Made by a program: the position numbers and the translations under genes
The notes under the pieces: generated by a model
What the model saw: only the letters and a program-made list of their open reading frames with translations
Database searches by the model: none
Told to the model about the DNA's origin: nothing
Assembly: GCA_039026975.1 (NCBI GenBank)
Contig: JBCCLI010000093.1
Coordinates: forward strand, 1 to 18,310
DNA length: 18,310 nucleotides
Source: JBCBKZ01 sp039026975
Lineage (GTDB): Bacteria; Bacteroidota; Bacteroidia; J057
Direction of reading: 5' to 3'
Shown here: piece by piece, positions 1-7,974 of the stretch
How positions within the stretch are numbered: position 1 is the first letter of the stretch
Layout of the letters: every line of letters begins with the position of its first letter

Positions 1-31
1 CCAAAGGTTTTTCATCTGTATCTTTTGTCAT
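1..31 (-). CDS. Possible start of a gene running off the left edge
   Basis: A minus-strand ATG at 29-31 opens a frame MTKDTDEKPL that continues off the window. A pyrimidine-rich stretch precedes it and the previous candidate frame stops ten bases upstream. Only ten codons are visible, so product and even reality are uncertain. A polar, charged N-terminus like this would fit a cytoplasmic protein. It could equally be a chance ATG. Confidence 0.25.
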   Translation of the reverse strand, partial: MTKDTDEKPL

Positions 32-41
32 AAGGAGGGAA

Positions 42-262
42 TCAGTAGGATACTGTACCAATTGTTTTAATGACTAGACCAATGCTTCCATCCAGCAGAC
101 TGATTGGTAAAATAACTAAGGCATAAGTAAGCTGGTAAATACGGGCCGGGGACTGTAGTAGCTGAAAGAAGCCCTGGTCAGTATCTGCTGATAGGCAGCT
201 AAAGCAGCCTGTCCATTAGTACTCTTTTTAACCAAAGAACTCTTCCACAAGTAATTAAATAA
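42..262 (-). pseudogene. Possible decayed gene tail with one frameshift
   Basis: Reading the minus strand just downstream of the GH-A glycosidase stop, one frame gives a protein-like run containing KKSTNGQAALAAYQQILT. A second frame continues from about the same point with DQGFFQLLQSPARIYQ and then a hydrophobic stretch YALVILPISLLDG, ending at a TGA (42-44). A single one-base shift near position 180 would join the two into one helical, partly membrane-like C-terminus. There is no ATG, so the 5' end would be missing. I do not recognise a family. It may be a remnant or chance; the evidence is only the protein-like composition in two adjoining frames. Confidence 0.2.
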
Positions 263-272
263 AGTTTCGATT

Positions 273-1823
273 CTACTTGGCCAGCACCTTAAGGCCCATC
301 ATCTCGGAGAAGGCTGGAAGATCTAATTTATGGATACCTTCCGTACTAAGTTGAAAGCTCCCCTGACCTACTTCTTCTCCCGTGAAAGGCGAGGTAGCCG
401 TCCAGCTGTATTCTCCTTCAGGTAGTTGGAGTTTTACCCAACCCTGGCTATGTCCATGAAGGGCAAGAGCGTATTGCTTTCCCTCTTCTGAAAGGGCCTG
501 CACATCTAAGCCGGGCGCATGGTAGACGACCGTATGGTCTGGCTGCATCCGAATAAAGTCCATGGAGGACAAGAAGCCCTGCAAGTAAGTAAGCTGCTTC
601 CTAAAGGTGGTACTGCCTCCTCCGGGTGCCTCGTTCTTTCCATTTCCTTTTTCTGCCCCTACAAAGAAGGAGTAATCCAGGTTATTAAAGATGGCACCTC
701 CTGCTAACATAAACTGCCAAGCCTGACGTAGATAGGTGGTGTCTGAGTCTCCGTAGAAGCCAGATTCATCAAAATTAATGGGGAGGTTCCATCCGTAGTT
801 TTTCCAGACTGCATCCGGCCATGCATAGTGGAAATTCAGGATGGAGATATTAGGGTCTACTTCAGGTATGGCATACGCAAAATTAGTATAGTTCTGGGCT
901 ATCAGGTGTTTGTTGGGAAGGGCAGCTTCTGTATCTACTATGGTTTGGGCTATGGTCTTCTGCCATGCCATGGAAGCTACATTTGCTGCATCAGCCCACT
1001 TGTACCAACCCTTCTGACCAGGATCTATGGTCCTGACCAAGCGGTACACTTTCTCTCCATTGTCAGACCATGGCTCATTTTGGAGCTCATAAATGAGGTT
1101 AGGGTATGGATTTAGCTCTTCTACTATTTTAGCTACCATCTTTTTCTGATATGCCAGGAGTTTACCATTATCCGGCGTATTGGCCTTCTTCCTGTCTAGA
1201 CTTTTAGGCAGGCCATTAATGTTGTTGGCATCATTGAAGGGATTCCGCTCCCAGTTCATGTCCTGGTAGTTAGAAGAGAAGAAGGTAACCTCTACGATTA
1301 TCTCCAGGGACTCTGCCAGCTTCATGAAGCTATGAAATCTGTCAAAGTAGGCAGGATTCCAGCTATCCAGATCAACCTTTTTCTCCCCCTGGAATACCCC
1401 TTCTTCCTCCGTTCGGAGCCAAGGGGTGATGAATCTATCCACTGCCGGAGCTAAGGTGTTATTTCCTATCCCAAAGCTTCCAGGGACTTCCACATAACTT
1501 CCCGTAAACAGACGGGTGTAGTTCATCCCTTCTCTGTGGAGCGTATTCAGATAGGTCTCATAGTCAAAGTCCAGGTTTAATACTCCCCCATAATGCTCTG
1601 CTGAAGTGATGAGGAGAATAGGTTCTCCTTTATACTGTAAGTAGCGAGAATTATCAGGATGGAGTTGAATGGGAGATTGGGCCTGCAAGTATGGAAACCC
1701 TCCCAAAACAATTACAAAACCTAGGAAGAGGACACTCCTTAAAGAGGCTATGTGGCCATTCTTTCCTTTACTTTCCCTACCCCACATAGTTAGCCGAGTA
1801 TGCGCTTTTATGAGCTTCAACAT
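273..1823 (-). CDS. Secreted clan GH-A (GH5-like) glycoside hydrolase
   Basis: A 516-residue protein with a long positively charged N-region, a hydrophobic segment at about 30-44 and a likely signal peptidase site after LQAQ, so it should reach the periplasm or surface. The mature part reads like the TIM-barrel cellulase-type glycosidases common in Bacteroidota: an opening strand with LQYKGEPILLITSAEH, the acid/base motif QNEPW with Glu250, and the nucleophile candidate Glu353 in FDESGF. About 100 C-terminal residues look like a small beta-sandwich. The second Met (residue 13) is an alternative start. It is the last gene of a minus-strand run, 76 bp after the GH63-like gene. The retained glutamate pair suggests an active retaining enzyme; the sugar specificity cannot be deduced. 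No SusC/SusD pair is visible nearby. Confidence 0.82.
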   Translation of the reverse strand: MLKLIKAHTRLTMWGRESKGKNGHIASLRSVLFLGFVIVLGGFPYLQAQSPIQLHPDNSRYLQYKGEPILLITSAEHYGGVLNLDFDYETYLNTLHREGMNYTRLFTGSYVEVPGSFGIGNNTLAPAVDRFITPWLRTEEEGVFQGEKKVDLDSWNPAYFDRFHSFMKLAESLEIIVEVTFFSSNYQDMNWERNPFNDANNINGLPKSLDRKKANTPDNGKLLAYQKKMVAKIVEELNPYPNLIYELQNEPWSDNGEKVYRLVRTIDPGQKGWYKWADAANVASMAWQKTIAQTIVDTEAALPNKHLIAQNYTNFAYAIPEVDPNISILNFHYAWPDAVWKNYGWNLPINFDESGFYGDSDTTYLRQAWQFMLAGGAIFNNLDYSFFVGAEKGNGKNEAPGGGSTTFRKQLTYLQGFLSSMDFIRMQPDHTVVYHAPGLDVQALSEEGKQYALALHGHSQGWVKLQLPEGEYSWTATSPFTGEEVGQGSFQLSTEGIHKLDLPAFSEMMGLKVLAK

Positions 1824-1899
1824 ATCTTTCTCAAATCATTAACAGTGTTATATTTTATCTCATTATAATTACCAAACCATTTAGCCTATGTCTCCTATC

Positions 1900-3801
1900 C
1901 TATTCACTCCCTTTATCCTCTGTGGGGAAGTAGCCATTCTCCATCATAGCTATGAAGGCTAGCAAGCCACCCCAGGAATAGAAGCTACTACTATTTCTCA
2001 CATCTCCCCCTTCTCCGGTACTGCTATTATAATTCTCATAGACTGAACGTTCTGCTCGCCAGCTTTTCATGATGAGGGCAAGAGACCTTTCTGCTAATAC
2101 CCCCTGGGCCTCTGGCAACTGATAGTTTCTCAGCCCCATATAAACCAGAAAGTTCATAGGTGCCCATACTCTTCCTCTCCAGTAAGAATTATCTAGGTAC
2201 CCCGGATCATTCCTGGCAATAGAAGGAAGCATCCATTCTCCGTAAAATTCTTCCGGATTCATAAAGTGTTCCGCTATCATGCGTTCTGCCTGTACTTGGG
2301 TGGGAACTTTGCCTATGAGGGGATAAAAATTGGTAGGGGCTAGATGGGCGCTAAATTCTCCAGTATTCACATATTTATCCCGGTAGATACCGCTTTCCTC
2401 GTCCCATAGTTCCTCCAATTTCTCAGCATAGCGTTCTTTTCTTTCGAGCAGCTCTTCTGCCTCAGTTTCTTTGCCAAGAATGCTAGCCATTTCTGAGAGA
2501 TATTGGCAGTCTGCTACGTATAGACCCATCAGTCCAGCAGACGCCAGTTCCAGCATATGAGTTTCCTCATTAAATTCCGCTTCATCAAAGAGAGGGGAGT
2601 TATCCAGGCCAGATTCCCACTTGGCACCTTGTTTACTATGGCCATCCAATCCGCGTGGGTGTGGATCTGATCCCCAGGAAAGAAAGCCCTGGTTATTCCG
2701 GTGTTTATCCCACCAGCGGTTCCATCCTAACAGCTTATCATAGACGGCTTCCAAAAACCACTCCTCCTGATACCTATCATAGATCAGTTTACAAACCATA
2801 GCCCCTACCGGAGGCTGAGACCTATCTTCTGATTTTAAGTAGTAGGTCTCCACATTAGGCACGAAACCACTATCAGAAATAGCATGGGTGATAGCAATGG
2901 CATTACTGTAAGCCATTTCCTTCTGATCCAGGGACAGCATGAGGGCCGTAAAGTAAGTATCCCAATCAAAGAGAATGTATCCACCCCAGGCTTCATTCCA
3001 TACCCGGCTTACAGGCGTAATCAAGCGGTCATTATTCGCATCATAGATGGTATTCCAGGCATGTAGAATCTGAATAGCTTCATAGGCCTCAGAAAGCTGA
3101 CCGTAAGAGGTAGACTGAGAGTCATAGGCTTCCTTCTTCTCAGCAATAAAGTTGAGAATTTCCTCTTTACTTCTGTTTTTACCCACAGAAATCATCACTT
3201 CTTCATCAGACCAGAAGCTTAGGTAAGACGTTTTCCGAGGTAGTTTCAATCCGCTTTCTTCTCCAGTGTGGTAGAGTTGTATGTTTTTACCGGCTAGTCT
3301 AATAGTAGCCCCATCAGCTATTTTTTCTATTCCTCCTTCTTTATTCCATAAAAAGCCCACTTCTATAAGGAGAATATGTCGGGCACTCAAGCTATCAAGG
3401 GGTGCGTAATACAGGACAAATTCCTCCCCTTCTGAAGCGGTTTGAACCGTAGCGGCCTGACCTTCCCACTCCATATTCAATGAGGTATAGCTCCCATCAT
3501 AAGCATGGCCGTTAGGCGTCAGCTTTTCAGGGAAGGCCCTTCTTTTATTGGAAAAATAGGCATCTTCCAGCCAGTAAGGGCCCCTACGTGTCTTGCGTAA
3601 TAGAAGCTGAACATTCAGCCCATAAGGCATCAGCACATGAGAAAGCACAGAGGGATTATTCCAGGTATTCCATCCTTGAAGGAGGTGTTGATGGAGCTGT
3701 TCTTCAGATTGTATTTGTAGGCTAGGACTAGGAGTAATCTCACACGAACTTCCTATCAGCAAGCATAGCCATCCGATCAGGTAGCAGGCAGATCTATTCA
3801 T
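1900..3801 (-). CDS. Lipoprotein GH63/MGH1-like inverting alpha-glycosidase
   Basis: A 633-residue protein beginning with a hydrophobic segment ending in GSSC (Cys20), an imperfect lipobox, so it is probably lipid-anchored. After an N-terminal beta-rich domain (about 30-230) comes an (alpha/alpha)6 barrel of the GH63/YgjK/mannosylglycerate-hydrolase type: WGGYILFDWDTYF at 272-284, ESGLDNSP with the acid candidate Asp400, DNSYWRGRVWAPMNFL at 537-552, and VYENYNSSTGEG with the base candidate Glu589. Members of this group invert alpha-glucosides, mannosylglycerate or glucosylglycerate; the substrate here is not decided by the motifs. Its ATG overlaps the end of the upstream epimerase gene by 8 nt, which points to translational coupling. 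GH37 trehalase is a less likely alternative. Confidence 0.85.
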   Translation of the reverse strand: MNRSACYLIGWLCLLIGSSCEITPSPSLQIQSEEQLHQHLLQGWNTWNNPSVLSHVLMPYGLNVQLLLRKTRRGPYWLEDAYFSNKRRAFPEKLTPNGHAYDGSYTSLNMEWEGQAATVQTASEGEEFVLYYAPLDSLSARHILLIEVGFLWNKEGGIEKIADGATIRLAGKNIQLYHTGEESGLKLPRKTSYLSFWSDEEVMISVGKNRSKEEILNFIAEKKEAYDSQSTSYGQLSEAYEAIQILHAWNTIYDANNDRLITPVSRVWNEAWGGYILFDWDTYFTALMLSLDQKEMAYSNAIAITHAISDSGFVPNVETYYLKSEDRSQPPVGAMVCKLIYDRYQEEWFLEAVYDKLLGWNRWWDKHRNNQGFLSWGSDPHPRGLDGHSKQGAKWESGLDNSPLFDEAEFNEETHMLELASAGLMGLYVADCQYLSEMASILGKETEAEELLERKERYAEKLEELWDEESGIYRDKYVNTGEFSAHLAPTNFYPLIGKVPTQVQAERMIAEHFMNPEEFYGEWMLPSIARNDPGYLDNSYWRGRVWAPMNFLVYMGLRNYQLPEAQGVLAERSLALIMKSWRAERSVYENYNSSTGEGGDVRNSSSFYSWGGLLAFIAMMENGYFPTEDKGSE

Positions 3802-5152
3802 GGTTATTCTCCCCTCTATCTAGACAATTCAATAATGATCTTACGGTATGGTAGGCGCCTTTCCAGATACCGCTTTTAATGGATTTCCTGGAGCCAGGCT
3901 TCTTATCAATTCCTTCTATGTACCATCCTCCGTGCGTATGATCCACCAAATAAGTTTGGATATAGGCCCACTGTTGAATAAACTTTTCCTCATACCTCAT
4001 GGGGTCATCAGGATATAGTTCTGCCATGATCTGTAAAGTGTTTAGGGTCTCAGACTGAGCCCACCAATTTTTAGTGTCCTTAATGATTTCTGGTTCTGCC
4101 TGCCCCTGAAAATAATAGCCTTCATCATACAGGCCCCCGACAGTCTCATCATATCCAAATCTGAGGCTGTGATCTGTCATGATTTTAGCTCGCTCAAGGG
4201 TGCGTTCATCTACCTCTCCATAGAGGACTTCTGCCGCTTCCATCAGTAGATAAGCAGTTTCTATATCATGCCCAAAGGATACATGGTCTAGATTAGCCAT
4301 TCTCTCTATAAACTGTCTACTAGAATCCTCATAGCTAAGATGGGTCCAGTCTTCATAGGAGAATAAACGCAAGTAGCCTTTGGGATGGGCAATGGTATCT
4401 CTAATCAATACCAGCATCTCTTCCAGCCTTACCTTTAGCAGACTGTCCGGCCAAACATGGTAGAGTTCTGTAAAGGCTTCCAGCAGGTGAATAGAGCTAT
4501 TCTGGTCTTTAGGAGGTACGCCATTAAAGCCTTCTCTTAATGGAGTCCCGTCCGGTTCCAGAAACTGAAAGTATCCCTTATAGCCAGCATCATGGCTGTG
4601 GTCTTCCAGCCAGTGGAAGCAATCCTGAGCCATGTGTAAAGCTGAAGTATCCCCACTCACCTTAACATAGGCGGCCAGTCCGTAAATGGCAAATGCATTC
4701 CCATAGGCATGCTTTAAGATCTTCCCTCTTCCATCAAAGTCCAGCATATCTCCTTCCCTGGACAGCAGGGTATAAAAGCCCCCATTTTCATTATCCCACA
4801 TGCTTTCTGCCAGATAGGGTATCCCATGGGCAGCTACCCGTATAAATAGGTCATTCTCCGGATAAGCCTCCGCTAATTTAGCAGCTGTCCATACATGTCT
4901 CGCCTGGGTAACGATCATTTTCCTTTGCTGCCCCATCTGCTTCCAATCAGCATCAAAATCACTGAGGTAGCCCCCTTCTATTGTATCTAGGACACGAGGA
5001 TACCAGGCAGGAATCATTTCTTCTTCCAGGGTAAAGGCCATTTCTTGGTCAATCCTTTTTAGGGGATCATCTGCTAGCTTAGGTTGGCTACATGAAACTA
5101 GGAGGAGGACTCCTAATAGAAACCCTCCTTTGTAGACAATGAATCTATTCAT
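3794..5152 (-). CDS. Exported AGE-family sugar 2-epimerase (lipoprotein)
   Basis: A 452-residue AGE/cellobiose 2-epimerase family protein, which interconverts the C2 configuration of a reducing-end sugar on an (alpha/alpha)6 barrel. Family landmarks are QARHVWTAAKLAEAYP (83-98), HAYGNAFAIYGLAAY (148-162), NSSIHLLEAF (218-227, His222), FGHDIETA (293-300, His295 and Glu298), KNWWAQSETL (361-370) and KGAYHTVR (431-438, His435); the histidines and Glu298 match the catalytic set of cellobiose 2-epimerases. I start at 5152 because MNRFIVYKGG leads into a hydrophobic segment with a canonical lipobox LVSC (Cys21). The longer frame from 5212 reads through repeat DNA. Lipid anchoring is unusual, since known AGE enzymes are mostly cytoplasmic. 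It overlaps the GH63-like gene by 8 nt. Confidence 0.87.
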   Translation of the reverse strand: MNRFIVYKGGFLLGVLLLVSCSQPKLADDPLKRIDQEMAFTLEEEMIPAWYPRVLDTIEGGYLSDFDADWKQMGQQRKMIVTQARHVWTAAKLAEAYPENDLFIRVAAHGIPYLAESMWDNENGGFYTLLSREGDMLDFDGRGKILKHAYGNAFAIYGLAAYVKVSGDTSALHMAQDCFHWLEDHSHDAGYKGYFQFLEPDGTPLREGFNGVPPKDQNSSIHLLEAFTELYHVWPDSLLKVRLEEMLVLIRDTIAHPKGYLRLFSYEDWTHLSYEDSSRQFIERMANLDHVSFGHDIETAYLLMEAAEVLYGEVDERTLERAKIMTDHSLRFGYDETVGGLYDEGYYFQGQAEPEIIKDTKNWWAQSETLNTLQIMAELYPDDPMRYEEKFIQQWAYIQTYLVDHTHGGWYIEGIDKKPGSRKSIKSGIWKGAYHTVRSLLNCLDRGENNHE

Positions 5153-5498
5153 AACTTCAATTTTGGTTAAGCCTATGCTTACTTCCAGTGTTACCTCGCC
5201 TTCCGTCGGCAATCCATTTCAGCCCTGTACCTTCCATATCAACCCTGTGGAGGCTATTTTGGCATTCGCCCCAACAAGCTTTCTCCCTACAATGCAACTC
5301 TACATGCCGCCCACAACCCGTGGGGGAACGGCCTGCTCGCCTACATACATCATAATTCCTCCTCATTCAAGCTGAGATTTTTAGAGGTAACTATTTGATT
5401 ATGAATACTATATCAAACCATTTGCTAAACCGGGAATTGCTGCAAACAAATCAGCAAATCCCTAAATAATTAATTATCAGTGAGACTTATCCAAAACT
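5153..5498 (+). repeat. Dispersed intergenic repeat, copy A (MITE-like)
   Basis: This stretch shares clear identity with 10643-10914 in the same orientation. The left block starts AAC(T/G)TCAATTTTGG, the middle block has TTTT(G/A)GCATTC, and the right block has AAACCGGGA(A/T)TTGCTGCAAAC and TTAATTATCAGTGAGA. Copy A is longer because of extra bases in the middle. Its ends are imperfect inverted repeats: AATTTTGGTTAAG at 5159-5171 against CTTATCCAAAACT at 5486-5498 (11 of 13 pair). It begins on the base after the epimerase start codon complement and ends at the dehydratase stop codon, so it is the whole gap. Short frames through it (5139-5375, 5157-5366) look like by-products of the repeat, not genes. 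Confidence 0.72.
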
Positions 5499-6889
5499 TA
5501 ACTCCATAATCTATCCCAGCTTCTAATGTTATCCCAGTCAGGTGTGGGAGCAAAGTATTTAGTTCCTTCTGTGAGGTGTTTCTGAACTACCTCCTCATTG
5601 AGTTCTACGCCTAAGCCAGGGGTTTCAGGGACTTTCGCAAATCCGTTCTCCACTATAGGCTTATCTATTCCTTTCACCAAGTCTTCCCACCACGCTATAT
5701 CCACGGAATGGTGCTCCAAGGATACAAAGTTTTGGGTAGCTGCCGCACAGTGGACATTAGCCATAAAGGAAACGGGAGTTCCAGCAAAATGCATAGCCAT
5801 GGCTACTCCTTTCTCCTCAGCATAATCTCCGATCTTTTTAGTCTCCAGTAGTCCGCCCGAAGAAGCCAGATCTGGTTGGATCATATCTACTGCACGGGTA
5901 TCGCACAGCTTAATAAATTCTTCTTTGAGGTAAATATCTTCCCCTGTGAGCGTAGGCACATCTATGGAGGTGGTAATTTCTCGCCACATATCTGTGTACT
6001 TCCATGGGATCATATCTTCCAACCATGCCAGCTGATAGGGTTCCAACGCTTTACCTAAGCGGATACAGTCATTCACCCCAAAGTGTCCAAAATGGTCAGC
6101 TGCCAATGGAATTTCATAGCCTACCGTTTCCCGTACAGCCGCTACATATTCTGCGAGTATATCTAAGCCCTTGGGAGTGATCTGCACCCGCGTAAAGGGG
6201 TGCTCAGTGGCCCCGTAGGACATGGGTTCTCCACTCCACTGCCTACCAATATCCCAGAAATTAGCATTGACTACCGTTCCTTTCTTTCCCTTCAGCATTT
6301 CTATCCCAAAGTCCATCTTCAGGAAAGTAAAGCCTCTATCTACTCGTTCTTTCATCCGCTGGGCATAGGTCCCAGGATCATTAGAACGGGTAGTATCACA
6401 ATAAAGGCGAATCTTATCTCTATACTTCCCTCCTAATAATTGGTAAGCAGGCACCCCGTAAGCTTTTCCTGCCAGGTCCCAGAGGGCCATTTCCACGCCG
6501 CATACCCCTCCTGCCTGACGACCATGGTACCCAAACTGTTTGATGCGCTTAAATATCATTTCCACATTACAGGGATTCATTCCCAGTATTCTACTTTTAA
6601 GGAAAAGGGCATACCGCCAACTAGCGCCATCACGCACCTCCCCCAAGCCATAAATACCCTGGTTAGTATCTATCCTGATGATGGGACAGCGCATGGGCGC
6701 TCCACTTACTTCGGCGAAGCGCATATCAGTTATCTTCAGATCAGAGGGATTAGAAAGGCGAGAGACTTTCTGGGTAGCATAGGCCACACTTTCCTCAGCC
6801 GAGGCATGTATAAGGGCGCCCAGGGAAAGGCCTCCTACAGCTGCCTTTTTCAAGAATGATCTACGTCCTGCGGGTATTTCTTTTTTCAT
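5498..6889 (-). CDS. Tat-exported enolase-superfamily acid-sugar dehydratase
   Basis: A 463-residue mandelate racemase/muconate-lactonising-type member of the enolase superfamily. It opens with a twin-arginine signal, GRRSFLKKAAVGGLSLGAL (8-26), so it should be exported folded with its metal. The capping domain spans about 50-160 and the barrel about 160-430. Mg2+ ligands are probably Asp265 (AADHFG), Glu291 (WLEDMIPW) and Glu317 (TGEDIY). Lys191 in FLKMDFG lies on the second barrel strand, and the Asp339/His367 pair (IQPDLASSGG, MHFAGTP) fits the Asp-His base dyad. The family abstracts the proton alpha to a carboxylate; galactonate-type dehydratases give 2-keto-3-deoxy acids. A racemase or cycloisomerase cannot be excluded. 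It diverges from the symporter-aldolase unit, with a palindrome between them. Confidence 0.85.
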   Translation of the reverse strand: MKKEIPAGRRSFLKKAAVGGLSLGALIHASAEESVAYATQKVSRLSNPSDLKITDMRFAEVSGAPMRCPIIRIDTNQGIYGLGEVRDGASWRYALFLKSRILGMNPCNVEMIFKRIKQFGYHGRQAGGVCGVEMALWDLAGKAYGVPAYQLLGGKYRDKIRLYCDTTRSNDPGTYAQRMKERVDRGFTFLKMDFGIEMLKGKKGTVVNANFWDIGRQWSGEPMSYGATEHPFTRVQITPKGLDILAEYVAAVRETVGYEIPLAADHFGHFGVNDCIRLGKALEPYQLAWLEDMIPWKYTDMWREITTSIDVPTLTGEDIYLKEEFIKLCDTRAVDMIQPDLASSGGLLETKKIGDYAEEKGVAMAMHFAGTPVSFMANVHCAAATQNFVSLEHHSVDIAWWEDLVKGIDKPIVENGFAKVPETPGLGVELNEEVVQKHLTEGTKYFAPTPDWDNIRSWDRLWS

Positions 6890-6971
6890 GAGTCTGGTTT
6901 TGTGGGTATATGGGTGTATTTGCTAGTAGCTTATGAGTTTCTCATGCTCTTATGTAGAGGTTTTCTAATGT

Positions 6972-6991
6972 ATTCTCTTCATAAAGAGAAT
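6972..6991. promoter_or_regulatory. Perfect 8-bp palindrome between divergent genes
   Basis: ATTCTCTT-CATA-AAGAGAAT, two perfect 8-bp arms around four bases, lies in the 131-bp gap between the dehydratase and the symporter start codons, 29 bp before the latter. The position suits an operator serving one or both genes. A second, weaker palindrome ATGAG-TTT-CTCAT lies at 6933-6945. No regulator gene is adjacent. It could instead be a hairpin in the symporter leader. Confidence 0.45.
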
Positions 6992-7020
6992 GCGCTTTTT
7001 AGCCAATACTATCCACAAGC

Positions 7021-7974
7021 ATGTTAAACAAGATTGCTTATAGCCTGATGATTATGGTAGCCGTGGGCATAGCCATGATCTTCCCTGCACCCTTTGTAGC
7101 CTGGGGTGGCTTTCAGACTAAAGTCCTGATCGTTCCGCTGCTGCAAGTGATTATGTTCGGGATGGGAACTGCTATGAGTATCCAGGACTTTGCGGGAGTC
7201 ATTCGCATGCCTAAGGGGGTGTTGGTAGGGATTGTTTGCCAGTTTACCATTATGCCTTTTATAGGCTACGCCCTGGCAAAGGGAACGGGGCTCTTTCCTC
7301 CAGAAATAGCCGCTGGCATTATCCTGGTAGGGGCTTCTCCTTCAGGACTAGCTTCTAATGTCATGGCTTACCTCTCCAAGGGAAATCTGGCCCTGTCTGT
7401 TACCCTAACTGCAGTAGCTACCTTGTTAGCCCCTTTCCTTACCCCATTCCTGATGGAAAGTCTGGCCGGCACTCTGGTTCCTGTTGATCTCCTGGGCATG
7501 ATGTGGAGTATTATCAAAATTGTCATTATTCCCATAGCACTTGGGCTAGTCTTTAACCACTTTTTCCATGGGAAACTTCCCTGGTTAGATAAGGCTATGC
7601 CTTATGTATCCATGGTCTCCATAGGCCTCATCATCACCATCATTACTGCTAACGGCAGGGACAGTCTGCTAACGGTAGGCCTAGCGCTGGTAGTCGTATG
7701 TTTAATCCATAACCTGGCTGGCTTTGTACTAGGATACTGGGGCTGTAGGCTGGTAGGTATGCCTGAACGGGACTGCCGAACCATTGCCTTGGAAGTGGGT
7801 ATGCAAAACGGTGGACTGGCTTCTGGTATAGCGGTAGAAATGGGAAAAATAGCCACAGTGGGACTGGCACCCGCCATTTTTGGTCCTATGATGAATATTA
7901 CCGGTTCCTCCCTGGCCATGTGGTGGAGAGGACAACCTATTTCTGAAGAACCTCAACCTATAACCTCCTCATGA
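7021..7974 (+). CDS. Bile acid:sodium symporter (BASS) family transporter
   Basis: A 317-residue, almost wholly hydrophobic protein with about ten membrane helices. It carries the two crossover signatures of the BASS/SBF family: GASPSGLASNVMAYLSKGN (104-122) and EVGMQNGGLASGIA (258-271, with the Glu-x-Gly-x-Gln-Asn sodium-site pattern). Length is normal for bacterial members. BASS proteins bring organic acids in with sodium; a plant member, BASS2, carries pyruvate. Its TGA overlaps the ATG of the aldolase-like gene in an ATGA, so the two are almost certainly one transcript. The divergent gene makes an acid-sugar dehydratase. I infer that it imports a keto acid, pyruvate or the starting sugar acid; the substrate is not shown by sequence. 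Confidence 0.88.
   Translation: MLNKIAYSLMIMVAVGIAMIFPAPFVAWGGFQTKVLIVPLLQVIMFGMGTAMSIQDFAGVIRMPKGVLVGIVCQFTIMPFIGYALAKGTGLFPPEIAAGIILVGASPSGLASNVMAYLSKGNLALSVTLTAVATLLAPFLTPFLMESLAGTLVPVDLLGMMWSIIKIVIIPIALGLVFNHFFHGKLPWLDKAMPYVSMVSIGLIITIITANGRDSLLTVGLALVVVCLIHNLAGFVLGYWGCRLVGMPERDCRTIALEVGMQNGGLASGIAVEMGKIATVGLAPAIFGPMMNITGSSLAMWWRGQPISEEPQPITSS

Noticed and set aside
5153..5212. Longer epimerase reading from 5212
   Set aside because: The extra 20 residues are encoded in the repeat element and would put the lipoprotein signal in the interior; the ATG at 5152 gives a normal signal.
5139..5375. Open frames on both strands upstream of the epimerase
   Set aside because: They lie in the repeat, and the copy at 10643-10914 does not preserve them as proteins.
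7602..7956. Minus-strand frames opposite the symporter
   Set aside because: They mirror the codon pattern of a strongly supported membrane protein and encode no recognisable domain.
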